This document shows, piece by piece, positions 46,195-57,296 of a stretch of 64,000 nucleotides of DNA (position 1 is its first letter; each line of letters starts with the position of its first letter). A model generated the notes under the pieces. It did not search any database, was not told the DNA's origin, and worked only from the letters and a program-made list of their open reading frames with translations. Origin of the DNA: Silene conica (Eukaryota > Streptophyta > Magnoliopsida > Caryophyllales > Caryophyllaceae); NCBI GenBank assembly GCA_029255685.2, contig CM055316.2, forward strand, positions 78,304,861-78,368,860, given 5' to 3'. The position numbers and the translations under genes were made by a program.

Positions 46195-47189
46195 TATTAC
46201 ATAAGATCATTTGGAATCAGATAATCAGTAAAAACTAAGCACATACAGGCCCGCGGCAGTGTTCACTATACTGCAATTTCGAAGCATTCACTATACTGCA
46301 ATTTCAACATGTACAGATACACTGTCATTACTGCAACTTGGGTAAAGCGTTCACTCAATTATCACCGTCCTTTTTCACCAACACGATTGAACTCAGTACT
46401 ATAATTCCTTGAAAAAAGATACAGTTTTACTAAATACAAAGATGACAGACGCTTTATATGGCTTAATAATTTTAAGCCTATTTTATGTTACAGCTAAGGT
46501 CTTTTAGATTTTGTAACAAATAATTCAGATCAACTCGATAACTTACTTATTTAAGCTTATTTTAACTTTCACTTCTAGAAATCAAATTATTAATGCTGCT
46601 TCAAAATTCACACATTATTAATTAGCTAATTGTAGTATAACAATACCATAAGGCTGCAAAATCCTATGTAATAGAAGTAGTTCCTAAGGGAATACTATCA
46701 GTTAGTACGGAATATCAGAGTCCTCTTTGATCGGAACTGCTTCTCCGCATATGTGTACAATACCATAAGACTGCGAAATCCTATGTCATCGGATTCTTTT
46801 TCTTCGTAAACTGTAACCCCTTTACGTATACATAAAACTACGCTAACCTAAAACCCCTCCTCTTTCACCAAAGCACATACCGTTTCTCCATAAGAAGCTA
46901 CCAATCTCATTCAAACATCGAATACTAATCCAAATATCCACATTAAACGAACAAACAAAAAAAGGCGCAGACCATGAATCCAATAGACGAAACACTTCAA
47001 AAATCACATCCCCAGTCCAGTTTTGAGGTTTCTTCCCTTAGAAAGCTGAATAATCCACATTTACCTACAGAATTCGACACCCTAGCTCCACTTTACACAT
47101 TAAAATTTGACAAATCCAATCAATCAACATTCTTCCAAATTCCACTACAAAATTGAAACTTGCAAATGGACAACCATTATCACATCAAA

Positions 47190-47545
47190 ATAAACTCTAT
47201 ATATATTCACAATTGTCAATAATCAATACCATACCAGAATAAACTCTACCGAGATTCCCAATTGGCAAAAATCACCTCAAAATAAGCTCTACCCAGATTC
47301 ACAATTCCCAATATCACCACAAAAACACTCTACCCAAAATTAATCACATCAAAATAAACTCTACCCACATTCCCAATTGGCAAAATCACCTCAAAATAAA
47401 CTCTACCAATATTCACAATTGCCAATATCACCTCAAAATAAACTCTACCCATAATTAATCACATCAAAATAAATTCTATCCAGATTCACAATTCCCAAAA
47501 TCACATCAAAATAAACTCAACCCATGTTCACAATTCCCAGAATTT
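47190..47545. repeat. Degenerate minisatellite (unit 1)
   Basis: Irregular repeats of ATCACMTCAAAATAAACTCT, ACCCAVATTCMCAATTSSC and similar, with a period of about 45-60 bp, occur roughly seven times. The same array is in the second unit at about 51943-52298. It is A/C-rich and non-coding. Confidence 0.75.
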
Positions 47546-48261
47546 ATCAGCATAGCACATAAAATCACCGACTTTATCAAATTCCATCAACACTTGTCAG
47601 GTCAATTCAATCTAAATCCACTAAACTTTCAAAAAATCACAACAAAATCAAAATCAACAATACTGCATTATATAATTCACAAAAATAGAGAAAACGCCAT
47701 GTCAGCATGAACCTTTCACATCCGTGGGAGAAAATATCAGCTTAATACCCAACTTTACTGGCAATTTAAAGAAGAAATTGCACACTACCTTGCTTCAACA
47801 AAAATTACTTGAATGCCTAAGACTCTAAGAGATTAAAGAATACCTCATATCTAGACCTAGCAAAATGGTCTGATCCCGGACTTACATAAAACAACCCGAA
47901 TAATGGACTGACTGACTGAATTGACTTGGCCAAACTTTACTGACCCAATTCCATAATGATCGGATCTTAAATGACCAAATCCGAAATGTTCTTAATTGAC
48001 ACGGAATAACTAATCTAAGATAAAACTTTTCAACTTAAAAAAAAAAATTGAATAGAAATGACCAAAATGACTAATCCAAAGTCGATTGATGCAAGTTGAA
48101 GATGGCATTTTCCAACGTGCGTCCCTGAAATGACTACTTAAAAACACATTCCAAAAGACACAAACCAAACGACCTTAGTCTAAGTACGAGAGGAAAGGTT
48201 AGACATACGCTACCTCATTCCTAAGTCCCTAATTCCCTATTAACACTAAGATATTATTAAC

Positions 48262-48328
48262 CTATCAAGACTCGAACCCACAATCCTTTGATTAGAAGTC
48301 AAATGCCTTATCCATTAGGCCACGAGCA
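48262..48328 (-). pseudogene. Degenerate tRNA-Arg(UCU)-like sequence (unit 1)
   Basis: On the minus strand a D arm (GCCTAATGGATAAGGC) and an anticodon arm with TTTGA/TCAAA stems around CTTCTAA (anticodon TCT) are intact, and the B-box GGTTCGAGTCT is present. The T stem is broken (GTGGG cannot pair with CTTGA) and no acceptor stem forms. It is a tRNA pseudogene or the head of a SINE. The second copy is at 53016-53082. Confidence 0.65.
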
Positions 48329-48814
48329 CAACTGTAACTTATTGTTTTACGGATTAACACAGATTATGAAATAGATGTCGATATGCAAAGATGTTACCTC
48401 GTAGATAACTTGTTTAGGCTTGTAGCTCTATTTGAAGTAGGGAAACAAATCAAGTAATGACAACCTAAAGTTTTCAAGATGTGGACATTATCTACTGAAT
48501 TTTGTGTATTGTATTTATTTAACTGCTACAATAGAGCATTAATAGAGCACCTTACTCAACCCTTTATCCTAATGAACCTACGCCCTCCACATACTCCGCC
48601 ACTCAATGGTGCGTTATCACTCTTCCTATTATTCCCTCTTCACCCTTCTCTGCTCCATCTCCTCCACCCCCTCAAATAGCTCCCAGCACCTCTGCAAATA
48701 CTTCTGCTACCCCCATACTACACCTGCTACCACACATGTTTCTACCTCCCCATATTGTCCTCTATGTACCACCTCACCTTCTAACTTCGATCTCTACTCC
48801 CTCCCAATCCGCCT

Positions 48815-49765
48815 TTGTCTAGCCTGTACAGCCTGACCTATTCATCCCGTTACCCCCCTCTGTCAGACCCTTCTCGTGTCACCACTCGACTCATGAACAA
48901 CATTCGTGTGACATATCCCCGGTATGCCAAGTCAGCCCATATCTCCAACACCTCTCTTCCCCTGTCTCCCTCAAAATTGCTCTCCCTGTTCCGAAATGGC
49001 AGACTATGTCTGCCTAAAATTCTGCTCTCATCACTAATAATACTTGGTCCTTTGTTCCCTTTGACACATCTTACAATGTTGTTGGTTGTCGTTGGTGTTT
49101 TGCATAAATATAGAGTCCGTCTTATCGCTAGAGGATTTTAACAACGACTGCTTGTTGATTACACTGAAACTTTATGTCCCGTTGTTAATAAACATTCACT
49201 CACCATATATCTTCTTGTCTACGTCGATGACATTATAGTCACCAGTCCCAAATCCCCTCATCTTGATCATTTTCGTTCCTCGTTCGCCAATCGGTTTTCT
49301 TTGAAATATCTTGGTTTCTCGTCATACTTTCTCGAAGTAGAAGTAGCGCCTACAACCTTTGGCCTACGACTCACCCGAACCAAGTACATCCATGACATAC
49401 TTACTTGTGCCCACATGCTTGATTGAAAACCCACTATTACCCCAATGAAACCCGATCCTTCTGTCACCCTTGCGACTGGTCAGTCCATTCCTAACCCCTC
49501 AAACTACCGTGCTACTGTCGGTTGCCTTCAATATATATCCCTTACCCGACCTGACATTGCCTTTGTTGTCAACAAGCTAGCCCAATTCCCTCATGATCCT
49601 CAAGAGTCTAATTGGTTAGCCTTGAAACGACTTCTTTGTTATCTTAAGGGTTTTCTTGAAGTTGGCATTAACCGTCATCGTAATACATCTCTGTCCCTCC
49701 ACTCATTTACGACGCCGATTGAGCTGTTGATAAGGATGATTATGTTTCTACCACTGGTTTTATTA
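48815..49765 (+). mobile_element. Decayed Ty1/copia fragment (unit 2)
   Basis: Duplicate of the fragment at 44050-45000, offset by 4765 bp. It has the same missing RT segment and the same in-frame stop, so the decay predates the duplication. Confidence 0.8.
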
Positions 49766-50381
49766 TATACCTTGCCCGCAGGCCGCTACCCAATTTCATG
49801 GTCCTCCCGTAAGTATCGGTTTGGGATATTTTTTCAAGTTTTTACAACCTTTTGAAAATGTCCTACTTCATGTCTCTTCTTTCCTACTGTAGTTTGGAGG
49901 ATATTTTTCCTTCAGTGTGATTATGAGGCAACTATGATGGGTTATTGGATTACGGGAAGCGCGTATGTGTTTAATTGAGGTGGTATAAATTATAATGTAG
50001 CACCTTGGAGACTTCAGGTGTTGTCTTGTTTCCCAGTTTGTGTATAAATTATAATGTATAAATTATTTGTTGTCTTGTTTCCCAGTTTGTGTCAGACTGT
50101 CAGCTGTAAGGAAATAGTTGCGGTACTGCTTGTATCGGGTGTGTGAAGAGACTATTAGACGAACTGTTCCATTGATAAACTTCAGGTAATAAATATTAGT
50201 TTCCATTGGATTAAATCAGAGCTGCTGACTGCTGATGTCGGGGATATCATTTCCGACGAGATGTAATAGATAAAATTTTAGAGGTAATTGAAAAAAATTT
50301 GTTCCTTTAAAGTTTGGCGGCTAAGCAGCCCGAAGTTATCGAGTTTATCCGATTTTTTTTTGCAGTTTTATTACATGAGAT

Positions 50382-50959
50382 GATGGAAAATCGATTAAGA
50401 TGGTTTAGCCATGTGAGAAGAAGACCTACAAACGCATCGGTTAGGAGGTTGGAGACCTGGGGTGCAGAAAAGGTTGCTAGGGGCAGAGGGAGACTTAAAC
50501 AAACTTGGAGAAGAGTGATTGAGCACGATATGAGATTTCTCGGGCTTCAGGAGGGGATGTTGATGGAGAGGGCACTATGGAGGGATATGACACATGTGGA
50601 CTTCTAGCTTTTGTTGTTTTTATTAAGTTTTCTAAAAAATATTTCTTTATGGATTTGTTACATTTTCTCCCCAAAACTCCTATATTAAATTTTACTTCGT
50701 TTTTCAAACTTACTTTAAACTTTATTTTTGATTTATTTTTTTGTTTTTGTTTTTTATACATGTGATAAGTTCGATTTAACATCTATAAAACCCCTTTATC
50801 TTTCATATTCGGTTTCACTTCACTTCCGTTTCTTTTTGTTCTTTATTATTTTCTCTTGTCGAGACGAGAGTTCACCCTGGACGGTTCCAAAGGATGATTC
50901 ATGTCAGCCGACCCCAAAACATTTTGGGACTAAGGCTCTGATGTTGTTATTGTTGTTGT
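50382..50959 (+). mobile_element. 5'-truncated RTE-type LINE (unit 2)
   Basis: Duplicate of 45617-46194 including its target-site repeats. No independent insertion is needed to explain it. Confidence 0.85.
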
Positions 50960-53015
50960 TATTACATAAGATCATTTGGAATCAGATAATCAGTAAAAAC
51001 TAAGCACATACAGGCCCGCGGCAGTGTTCACTATACTGCAATTTCGAAGCATTCACTATACTGCAATTTCAACATGTACAGATACACTGTCATTACTGCA
51101 ACTTGGGTAAAGCGTTCACTCAATTATCACCGTCCTTTTTCACCAACACGATTGAACTCAGTACTATAATTCCTTGAAAAAAGATACAGTTTTACTAAAT
51201 ACAAAGATGACAGACGCTTTATATGGCTTAATAATTTTAAGCCTATTTTATGTTACAGCTAAGGTCTTTTAGATTTTGTAACAAATAATTCAGATCAACT
51301 CGATAACTTACTTATTTAAGCTTATTTTAACTTTCACTTCTAGAAATCAAATTATTAATGCTGCTTCAAAATTCACACATTATTAATTAGCTAATTGTAG
51401 TATAACAATACCATAAGGCTGCAAAATCCTATGTAATAGAAGTAGTTCCTAAGGGAATACTATCAGTTAGTACGGAATATCAGAGTCCTCTTTGATCGGA
51501 ACTGCTTCTCCGCATATGTGTACAATACCATAAGACTGCGAAATCCTATGTCATCGGATTCTTTTTCTTCGTAAACTGTAACCCCTTTACGTATACATAA
51601 AACTACGCTAACCTAAAACCCCTCCTCTTTCACCAAAGCACATACCGTTTCTCCATAAGAAGCTACCAATTCGAATACTAATCCAAATATCCACATTAAA
51701 CGAACAAACAAAAAAAGGCGCAGACCATGAATCCAATAGACGAAACACTTCAAAAATCACATCCCCAGTCCAGTTTTGAGGTTTCTTCCCTTAGAAAGCT
51801 GAATAATCCACATTTACCTACAGAATTCGACACCCTAGCTCCACTTTACACATTAAAATTTGACAAATCCAATCAATCAACATTCTTCCAAATTCCACTA
51901 CAAAATTGAAACTTGCAAATGGACAACCATTATCACATCAAAATAAACTCTATATATATTCACAATTGTCAATAATCAATACCATACCAGAATAAACTCT
52001 ACCGAGATTCCCAATTGGCAAAAATCACCTCAAAATAAGCTCTACCCAGATTCACAATTCCCAATATCACCACAAAAACACTCTACCCAAAATTAATCAC
52101 ATCAAAATAAACTCTACCCACATTCCCAATTGGCAAAATCACCTCAAAATAAACTCTACCAATATTCACAATTGCCAATATCACCTCAAAATAAACTCTA
52201 CCCATAATTAATCACATCAAAATAAATTCTATCCAGATTCACAATTCCCAAAATCACATCAAAATAAACTCAACCCATGTTCACAATTCCCAGAATTTAT
52301 CAGCATAGCACATAAAATCACCGACTTTATCAAATTCCATCAACACTTGTCAGGTCAATTCAATCTAAATCCACTAAACTTTCAAAAAATCACAACAAAA
52401 TCAAAATCAACAATACTGCATTATATAATTCACAAAAATAGAGAAAACGCCATGTCAGCATGAACCTTTCACATCCGTGGGAGAAAATATCAGCTTAATA
52501 CCCAACTTTACTGGCAATTTAAAGAAGAAATTGCACACTACCTTGCTTCAACAAAAATTACTTGAATGCCTAAGACTCTAAGAGATTAAAGAATACCTCC
52601 TATCTAGACCTAGCAAAATGGTCTGATCCCGGACTTACATAAAACAACCCGAATAATGGACTGACTGACTGAATTGACTTGGCCAAACTTTACTGACCCA
52701 ATTCCATAATGATCGGATCTTAAATGACCAAATCCGAAATGTTCTTAATTGACACGGAATAACTAATCTAAGATAAAACTTTTCAACTTTAAAAAAAAAA
52801 ATTGAATAGAAATGACCAAAATGACTAATCCAAAGTCGATTGATGCAAGTTGAAGATGGCATTTTCCAACGTGCGTCCCTGAAATGACTACTTAAAAACA
52901 CATTCCAAAAGACACAAACCAAACGACCTTAGTCTAAGTACGAGAGGAAAGGTTAGACATACGCTACCTCATTCCTAAGTCCCTAATTCCCTATTAACAC
53001 TAAGATATTATTAAC

Positions 53016-53082
53016 CTATCAAGACTCGAACCCACAATCCTTTGATTAGAAGTCAAATGCCTTATCCATTAGGCCACGAGCA
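53016..53082 (-). pseudogene. Degenerate tRNA-Arg(UCU)-like sequence (unit 2)
   Basis: Second copy of the sequence at 48262-48328, with the same broken T stem. It lies close to the right edge of the tandem duplication. Confidence 0.65.
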
Positions 53083-53125
53083 CAACTGTAACTTATTGTT
53101 TTACGGTAAACGTTTAAATATTTTA

Positions 53126-54196
53126 GGGTTTTTCCCATTGATGCCCCTGTCATTTTCACTTTTCCCACTTGTACCCCTGCGTATAGCACTTTCCTAGCCG
53201 TATCCCTAAACTTAATTAGTTAAACCCATCAGTAGCCAAACATGTTTATGCCGTCTATTTTAGACGTTAAGTGCCATGTTGGCACTATATTTGTCAAATA
53301 AGCACTTGACTTGGCAAAGGGTTTTTCCCATTGATACCCCTATGGTTTTCACTTTTCTCATTTGTACCCCTGCATAAAAATTAATAAAAAAGAGTAAAAA
53401 AATTGTTGGAATTGAAATTACATGAGTCGGATATCCGATTTAAAGTTCAAATTTTTTGATGTTTAATCCAAGGTATTACAAATATATCTTATTGCTGATA
53501 TTCGAAGATTTACCGAAACAATCAATTATTAAATTTACTTAAATTGTAAAAGTGTCAGAAATATTTTGATTAAAAAATTAAAAATTTAGCCGACCTCAAA
53601 TTACCTATAAAAGTCTATAAATACAAAATTTATTGAAACCGAAAAAATATGGGAAAAATTTATAATAGATCAAAAGAAAGCGGGACTGAGAATCTAAATT
53701 TTAGTTGGTGCTTCAATGATGAAATAGGTAAGTGACACCGCAGGGTCGATATGAGCATTAACAGGTAATGACACTCATAATAATTTTTTTAGAATAAAAT
53801 AAAAGGTAATATTTAACGGTATTATCTCATGTGATATAAAAAGAGATATAATAAACGATATTTAACATTTTTATTAATTTAAGAGGAATATAATAAGCAA
53901 TGCGGTTTTAAGGTATCGGACTCAACATCGAAACTAAAAATGCAAAAATGCAAGGATACAAGCGGGAAAAGTAAAACCACAGGGGCATCAATGGGAAAAA
54001 CACTTTGCCAAGTCAGATGCTTATTTGGCAAATAGAGTGCCAACATGGCATTTAACGTTTGAAATACACGGCATAAACATCTGTGACTACTGATGGGTTT
54101 AACTAATTAAGTTTAGGGGTACGGCTAGTAAAGTGCTATACATAAGGGTACAAGTGGGAAAAGTGAAAACCATAGGGGCATCAACGGAAAAAACCC
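53126..54196. mobile_element. Non-autonomous Mutator-like element with long composite TIRs
   Basis: The 1071-bp element begins GGGTTTTTCCCATTGATGCC and ends GGCATCAACGGAAAAAACCC. A perfect 9-bp duplication, AATATTTTA, flanks it (53117-53125 and 54197-54205), the Mutator signature. The terminal inverted repeats are about 250 bp. Each contains the outermost 55-bp block twice (again from about 53318 in the left TIR and near 53940 in the right), separated by TTAGACGTTAAGTGCCA-type sequence. The interior (about 53380-53935) is AT-rich with no transposase and no captured gene that I recognise. Confidence 0.85.
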
Positions 54197-54205
54197 AATA
54201 TTTTA

Positions 54206-54700
54206 TTACCTCATATTTGTGGGTAAAATTTGGTAAAAATTTAAATACTCTGTAAAAAAAAAGATTATTTCCACAACTTTGTATCTAATGTTGAGAAATC
54301 AGAGCTTGTACACAACTTTCTTTCATAATCGAAGTCGAATATTACGGAGTACTATATAAGGACCTAATCAAAATTTTTTATTTTGACCACCTCGTCTGGT
54401 CTTATTAGTCGATTTTATAGTATTAATGCCTTATATAACATTATTTTTATTTTTGACAACCTCGTCTCGTGATGAAGACACATTTTTACTAAGAACTTGA
54501 TAAGGTTTCAACTTATTGATTACTGATAGATTCATACTGAATTACACGAGCATAAAATGGTTGAAATTAACAAAGTAAATGTCACTTGTTATAAAAGACT
54601 GCATTCTTAACTAAAACGTAAACTAATGAAGCCATGAAGGCATCTATTCCGGTCGTGAACTCGCATCTATTCCGGTCGTGAACTTGGAAATTTTGATATT
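54206..54700. other. AT-rich spacer, nothing recognised
   Basis: No gene or defined element is visible. A short direct repeat (GCATCTATTCCGGTCGTGAA) occurs twice at about 54640-54685, next to the protease fragment. Confidence 0.5.
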
Positions 54701-54707
54701 TCAGTCC

Positions 54708-55045
<338 letters not shown>

Positions 55046-55382
55046 TCATTTGTCATTTTTCACCATTTCCTAAGGCGTGGATATCGTAACTATCACCCAT
55101 TTCTAAAGAGCAAATTTTCCCTTTTCAGTTTTCAAAACCGATACTAATATGTTATCAAGGGGACACGGGGAGGGCAAGGTTAACCAGAAAAGCCACACCC
55201 TGTGCTAGATTAGCCTAGAAAATAAATCACACTTTACAAAATCTTCTCGGCCATGACATTGAGGGTGATTACCATCAAACCCCAAACATGAGACATTTAG
55301 AACTCTAGCGTCTGCAAATTGACCATCAAATTATCGCTGATTGTAAAATTAAAGTCACGTACTATCAAGATGTGAGAACAGG

Positions 55383-55574
55383 CTATGGCATGAAGTATAA
55401 GAAGCTAAGTTGACTGTTTCCTCCACTCTTTTCCGTTTCTTCCTCTTCATCAACTTTACTGACCGGTTCTGATTGATGTAAGGGGCTTCCTTCATTGCGG
55501 TATAATTCATTTCCTCCACCCTTAAACCACAAAACAAATCCCACTACGATTATCGATCCCAAAACAAGAAATGA
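55383..55574 (-). pseudogene. Orphan terminal exon with a transmembrane segment
   Basis: A good acceptor (TTTTTATTTCAG) precedes a phase-0 open exon of 63 codons ending in TAG. It encodes a membrane span (SFLVLGSIIVVGFVLWF) and then an acidic tail (SEPVSKVDEEEETEKSGGNS). I do not recognise the parent gene. Its place among other orphan exons on the same strand suggests a captured last exon rather than a complete gene. Confidence 0.4.
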
Positions 55575-55643
55575 CTGAAATAAAAAAGTACTCGATGAGT
55601 GTACTGTGAAAACACAGCCGTAATGATTAAAAAAGAGATGGGA

Positions 55644-55683
55644 GGTGACTGGTGACTGGTGACTGGTGACTGGTGACTGGTGA
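55644..55683. repeat. Heptanucleotide microsatellite (GGTGACT)n
   Basis: More than five perfect head-to-tail copies of GGTGACT lie between the orphan membrane exon and the aminopeptidase fragment. Confidence 0.95.
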
Positions 55684-55987
55684 GGGAGGGAGCGTCAATG
55701 TCATGGAATTAGACAAAGAAAATGATTAGCCATGAAATTTTGTGAGGATACACGCATATTAGTAACTTACATGTTTTCACTCCTCTCTCTCTCTTACTCA
55801 CCACCTATGCACTATGTTTATGTCATTAGAAATTAGATGTTAAGGAAGTTAGACCTCTAGGACATATTATATCCAAAAAACGAATAATCAACTCAACAAT
55901 AGGAAGCAAACCTGAAAAAATGTCACATGGATTAGTTATTATTCATAGAGAATTTACGTGACTCGTAAGATAACAAACACTCTTTAC

Positions 55988-56500
55988 CTTTAGTGATGTG
56001 TCGCTTTGAGGGTATATCTCAGTAACAATTTCCAAAGTGAATGTACCACTGGGAGGGGATCGCAGCGATCGACAGATGACGTGAATCAACATTAAAATCT
56101 CACTCCTGACCAAAGCCAATAAGTAATAAGCATTTATATGAGCTCAAAAATATTCCAAAAAATGTTTTAGAGCTCTAAATTATTGACAAAAGAGAAAATG
56201 AAAGCAAGATGAGTTGTCAAGAATTTGTACATAAAATATAGTAGCACACCTTTAGATCATTCCCATTAACTTTGATGAAGATTAGCTTTAGATCACCGCC
56301 GACCAAGTTCAAAGGAGATGGGGAAGAACCTACAAACATATCAAGAATTTACTATCAAGTTCAATTTTGACGATAGAGCTTATTCATTCATATAAATAAA
56401 TAATGGAAACAGGTGCTAATATACCTTCAAATACGGGGAGGACGGTAATTTTTTAAAACACAAGGGTCTTCTCTTCGTCCAACAAAAATTTCAAATCCAC
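55988..56500 (-). pseudogene. M1 aminopeptidase fragment (three N-terminal-domain exons)
   Basis: Exons read 56500-56425 (VDLKFLLDEEKTLVF, stop, KITVLPVFEG), 56329-56250 (SSPSPLNLVGGDLKLIFIKV then NGNDLK) and 56105-55988 (E, stop, DFNVDSRHLSIA ... PPSGTFTLEIVTEIYPQSDT). The order, splice phases and sequence match the start of plant PepN-type M1 aminopeptidases (Arabidopsis At1g63770, as I recall). A TAA and a TGA interrupt conserved codons, and one frame change lies before PPSGTF. The zinc-binding HEXXH region and everything after it are absent. Confidence 0.85.
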
Positions 56501-56613
56501 CTTCAACAAGAGAAAACTGATAGGTCAACACAAAGATCTCATAACTACAAAACTCAAATAAAAGAAAACAAGCATAAACAGCACACTCCTCAGGAACGTA
56601 GTAGTGGAGTACA

Positions 56614-57296
56614 GCCCTCTCCTTATTATATAAATTATAAACTCAAAAGTAGAGTATAAATCCACATGTAAAACAAACCAATAAATGTAATGCAAGGATT
56701 TTCAGGTCATTACTTCAACAGAAACTAATATGTAAAATCAAATAATTATTCTTATTATTAAATCAATGTATTGGTAAAGGTGTAAAACATGCAAAAGAAT
56801 TAACTAAAATGATACCTGAAATTACATAGGATTTATTCAGTTTTATTTAATTCATAAACTACATAAACTGACTTTCAAGAAAATGTTTCCCAAATGTCTC
56901 CTAATGTTTAAATAGCAAAGAGGGTTACTTATGTAAATTTAGGGAGAGGCTGTTGACCTGATAGTCCCCAAGTTTAAACAATGGTTTGTAATTCTCAGTT
57001 TTCACAATCAAATATAAAGTTTTTGCAGTGATGTACAACATGAAACTCTCACAGTTTGGGGATTCATCCGATAGATACAATACATCTTCGTTTTCGAGCT
57101 TCCGTCTGTTTGGTATCATCAGAAGGCTGCATCAATAAGATAAAACTCAGATAGTTCCATGTTATATATACTGGATATCATATGTTTACATAGGTTTGTG
57201 CATCTAACTCAGGGACACTGGTAATTTTACATTCTTATGGCTCAAGACAAAGTCAACAATTGTCTTGTCTAATATTGTCAATAGCTTGGATGTAGC
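56614..57296. repeat. Inverted repeat, left arm (683 bp)
   Basis: It is the reverse complement of 59381-60042 at roughly 95 percent identity by eye. The outer edges are GCCCTCTCCTTATTATATAA and its complement; the inner edges are GGATGTAGC and GCTACATCC. The left arm contains the last exon and 3' flank of the FBL17 fragment in sense orientation for that gene. Confidence 0.9.

Larger units (their letters stand above)
43590..48354. repeat. Tandem duplication, unit 1 (4765 bp)
   Basis: This block is repeated head to tail at 48355-53107. It starts TAACACAGATTATGAAATAG and ends ...TGTTTTACGGAT. Its contents in order are a decayed copia fragment, a 5'-truncated LINE, unassigned sequence, a minisatellite and a degenerate tRNA-like sequence. 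Nothing in it looks like a working host gene. Confidence 0.97.
48355..53107. repeat. Tandem duplication, unit 2 (about 4753 bp)
   Basis: This is a head-to-tail copy of 43590-48354. I noted at least five single-base differences (for example 43904 G versus 48669 A; AAATAGCAG versus AAATGGCAG near 44233/48998). There is also a 12-bp deletion near 51670 (unit 1 has CTCATTCAAACA at about 46908) and one extra T near 52790. The divergence is roughly 0.1-0.2 percent, so the event is recent or maintained by conversion. It ends 10 bp before a Mutator-like insertion. Confidence 0.97.

Noticed and set aside
48262..48328. Functional tRNA-Arg gene
   Set aside because: The T stem cannot pair and no acceptor stem forms.
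56925..57119. Conserved 64-codon frame present in both inverted-repeat arms (also 59547-59741)
   Set aside because: It is conserved because the arms are duplicates; the FBL17 last exon uses another frame with a proper acceptor.
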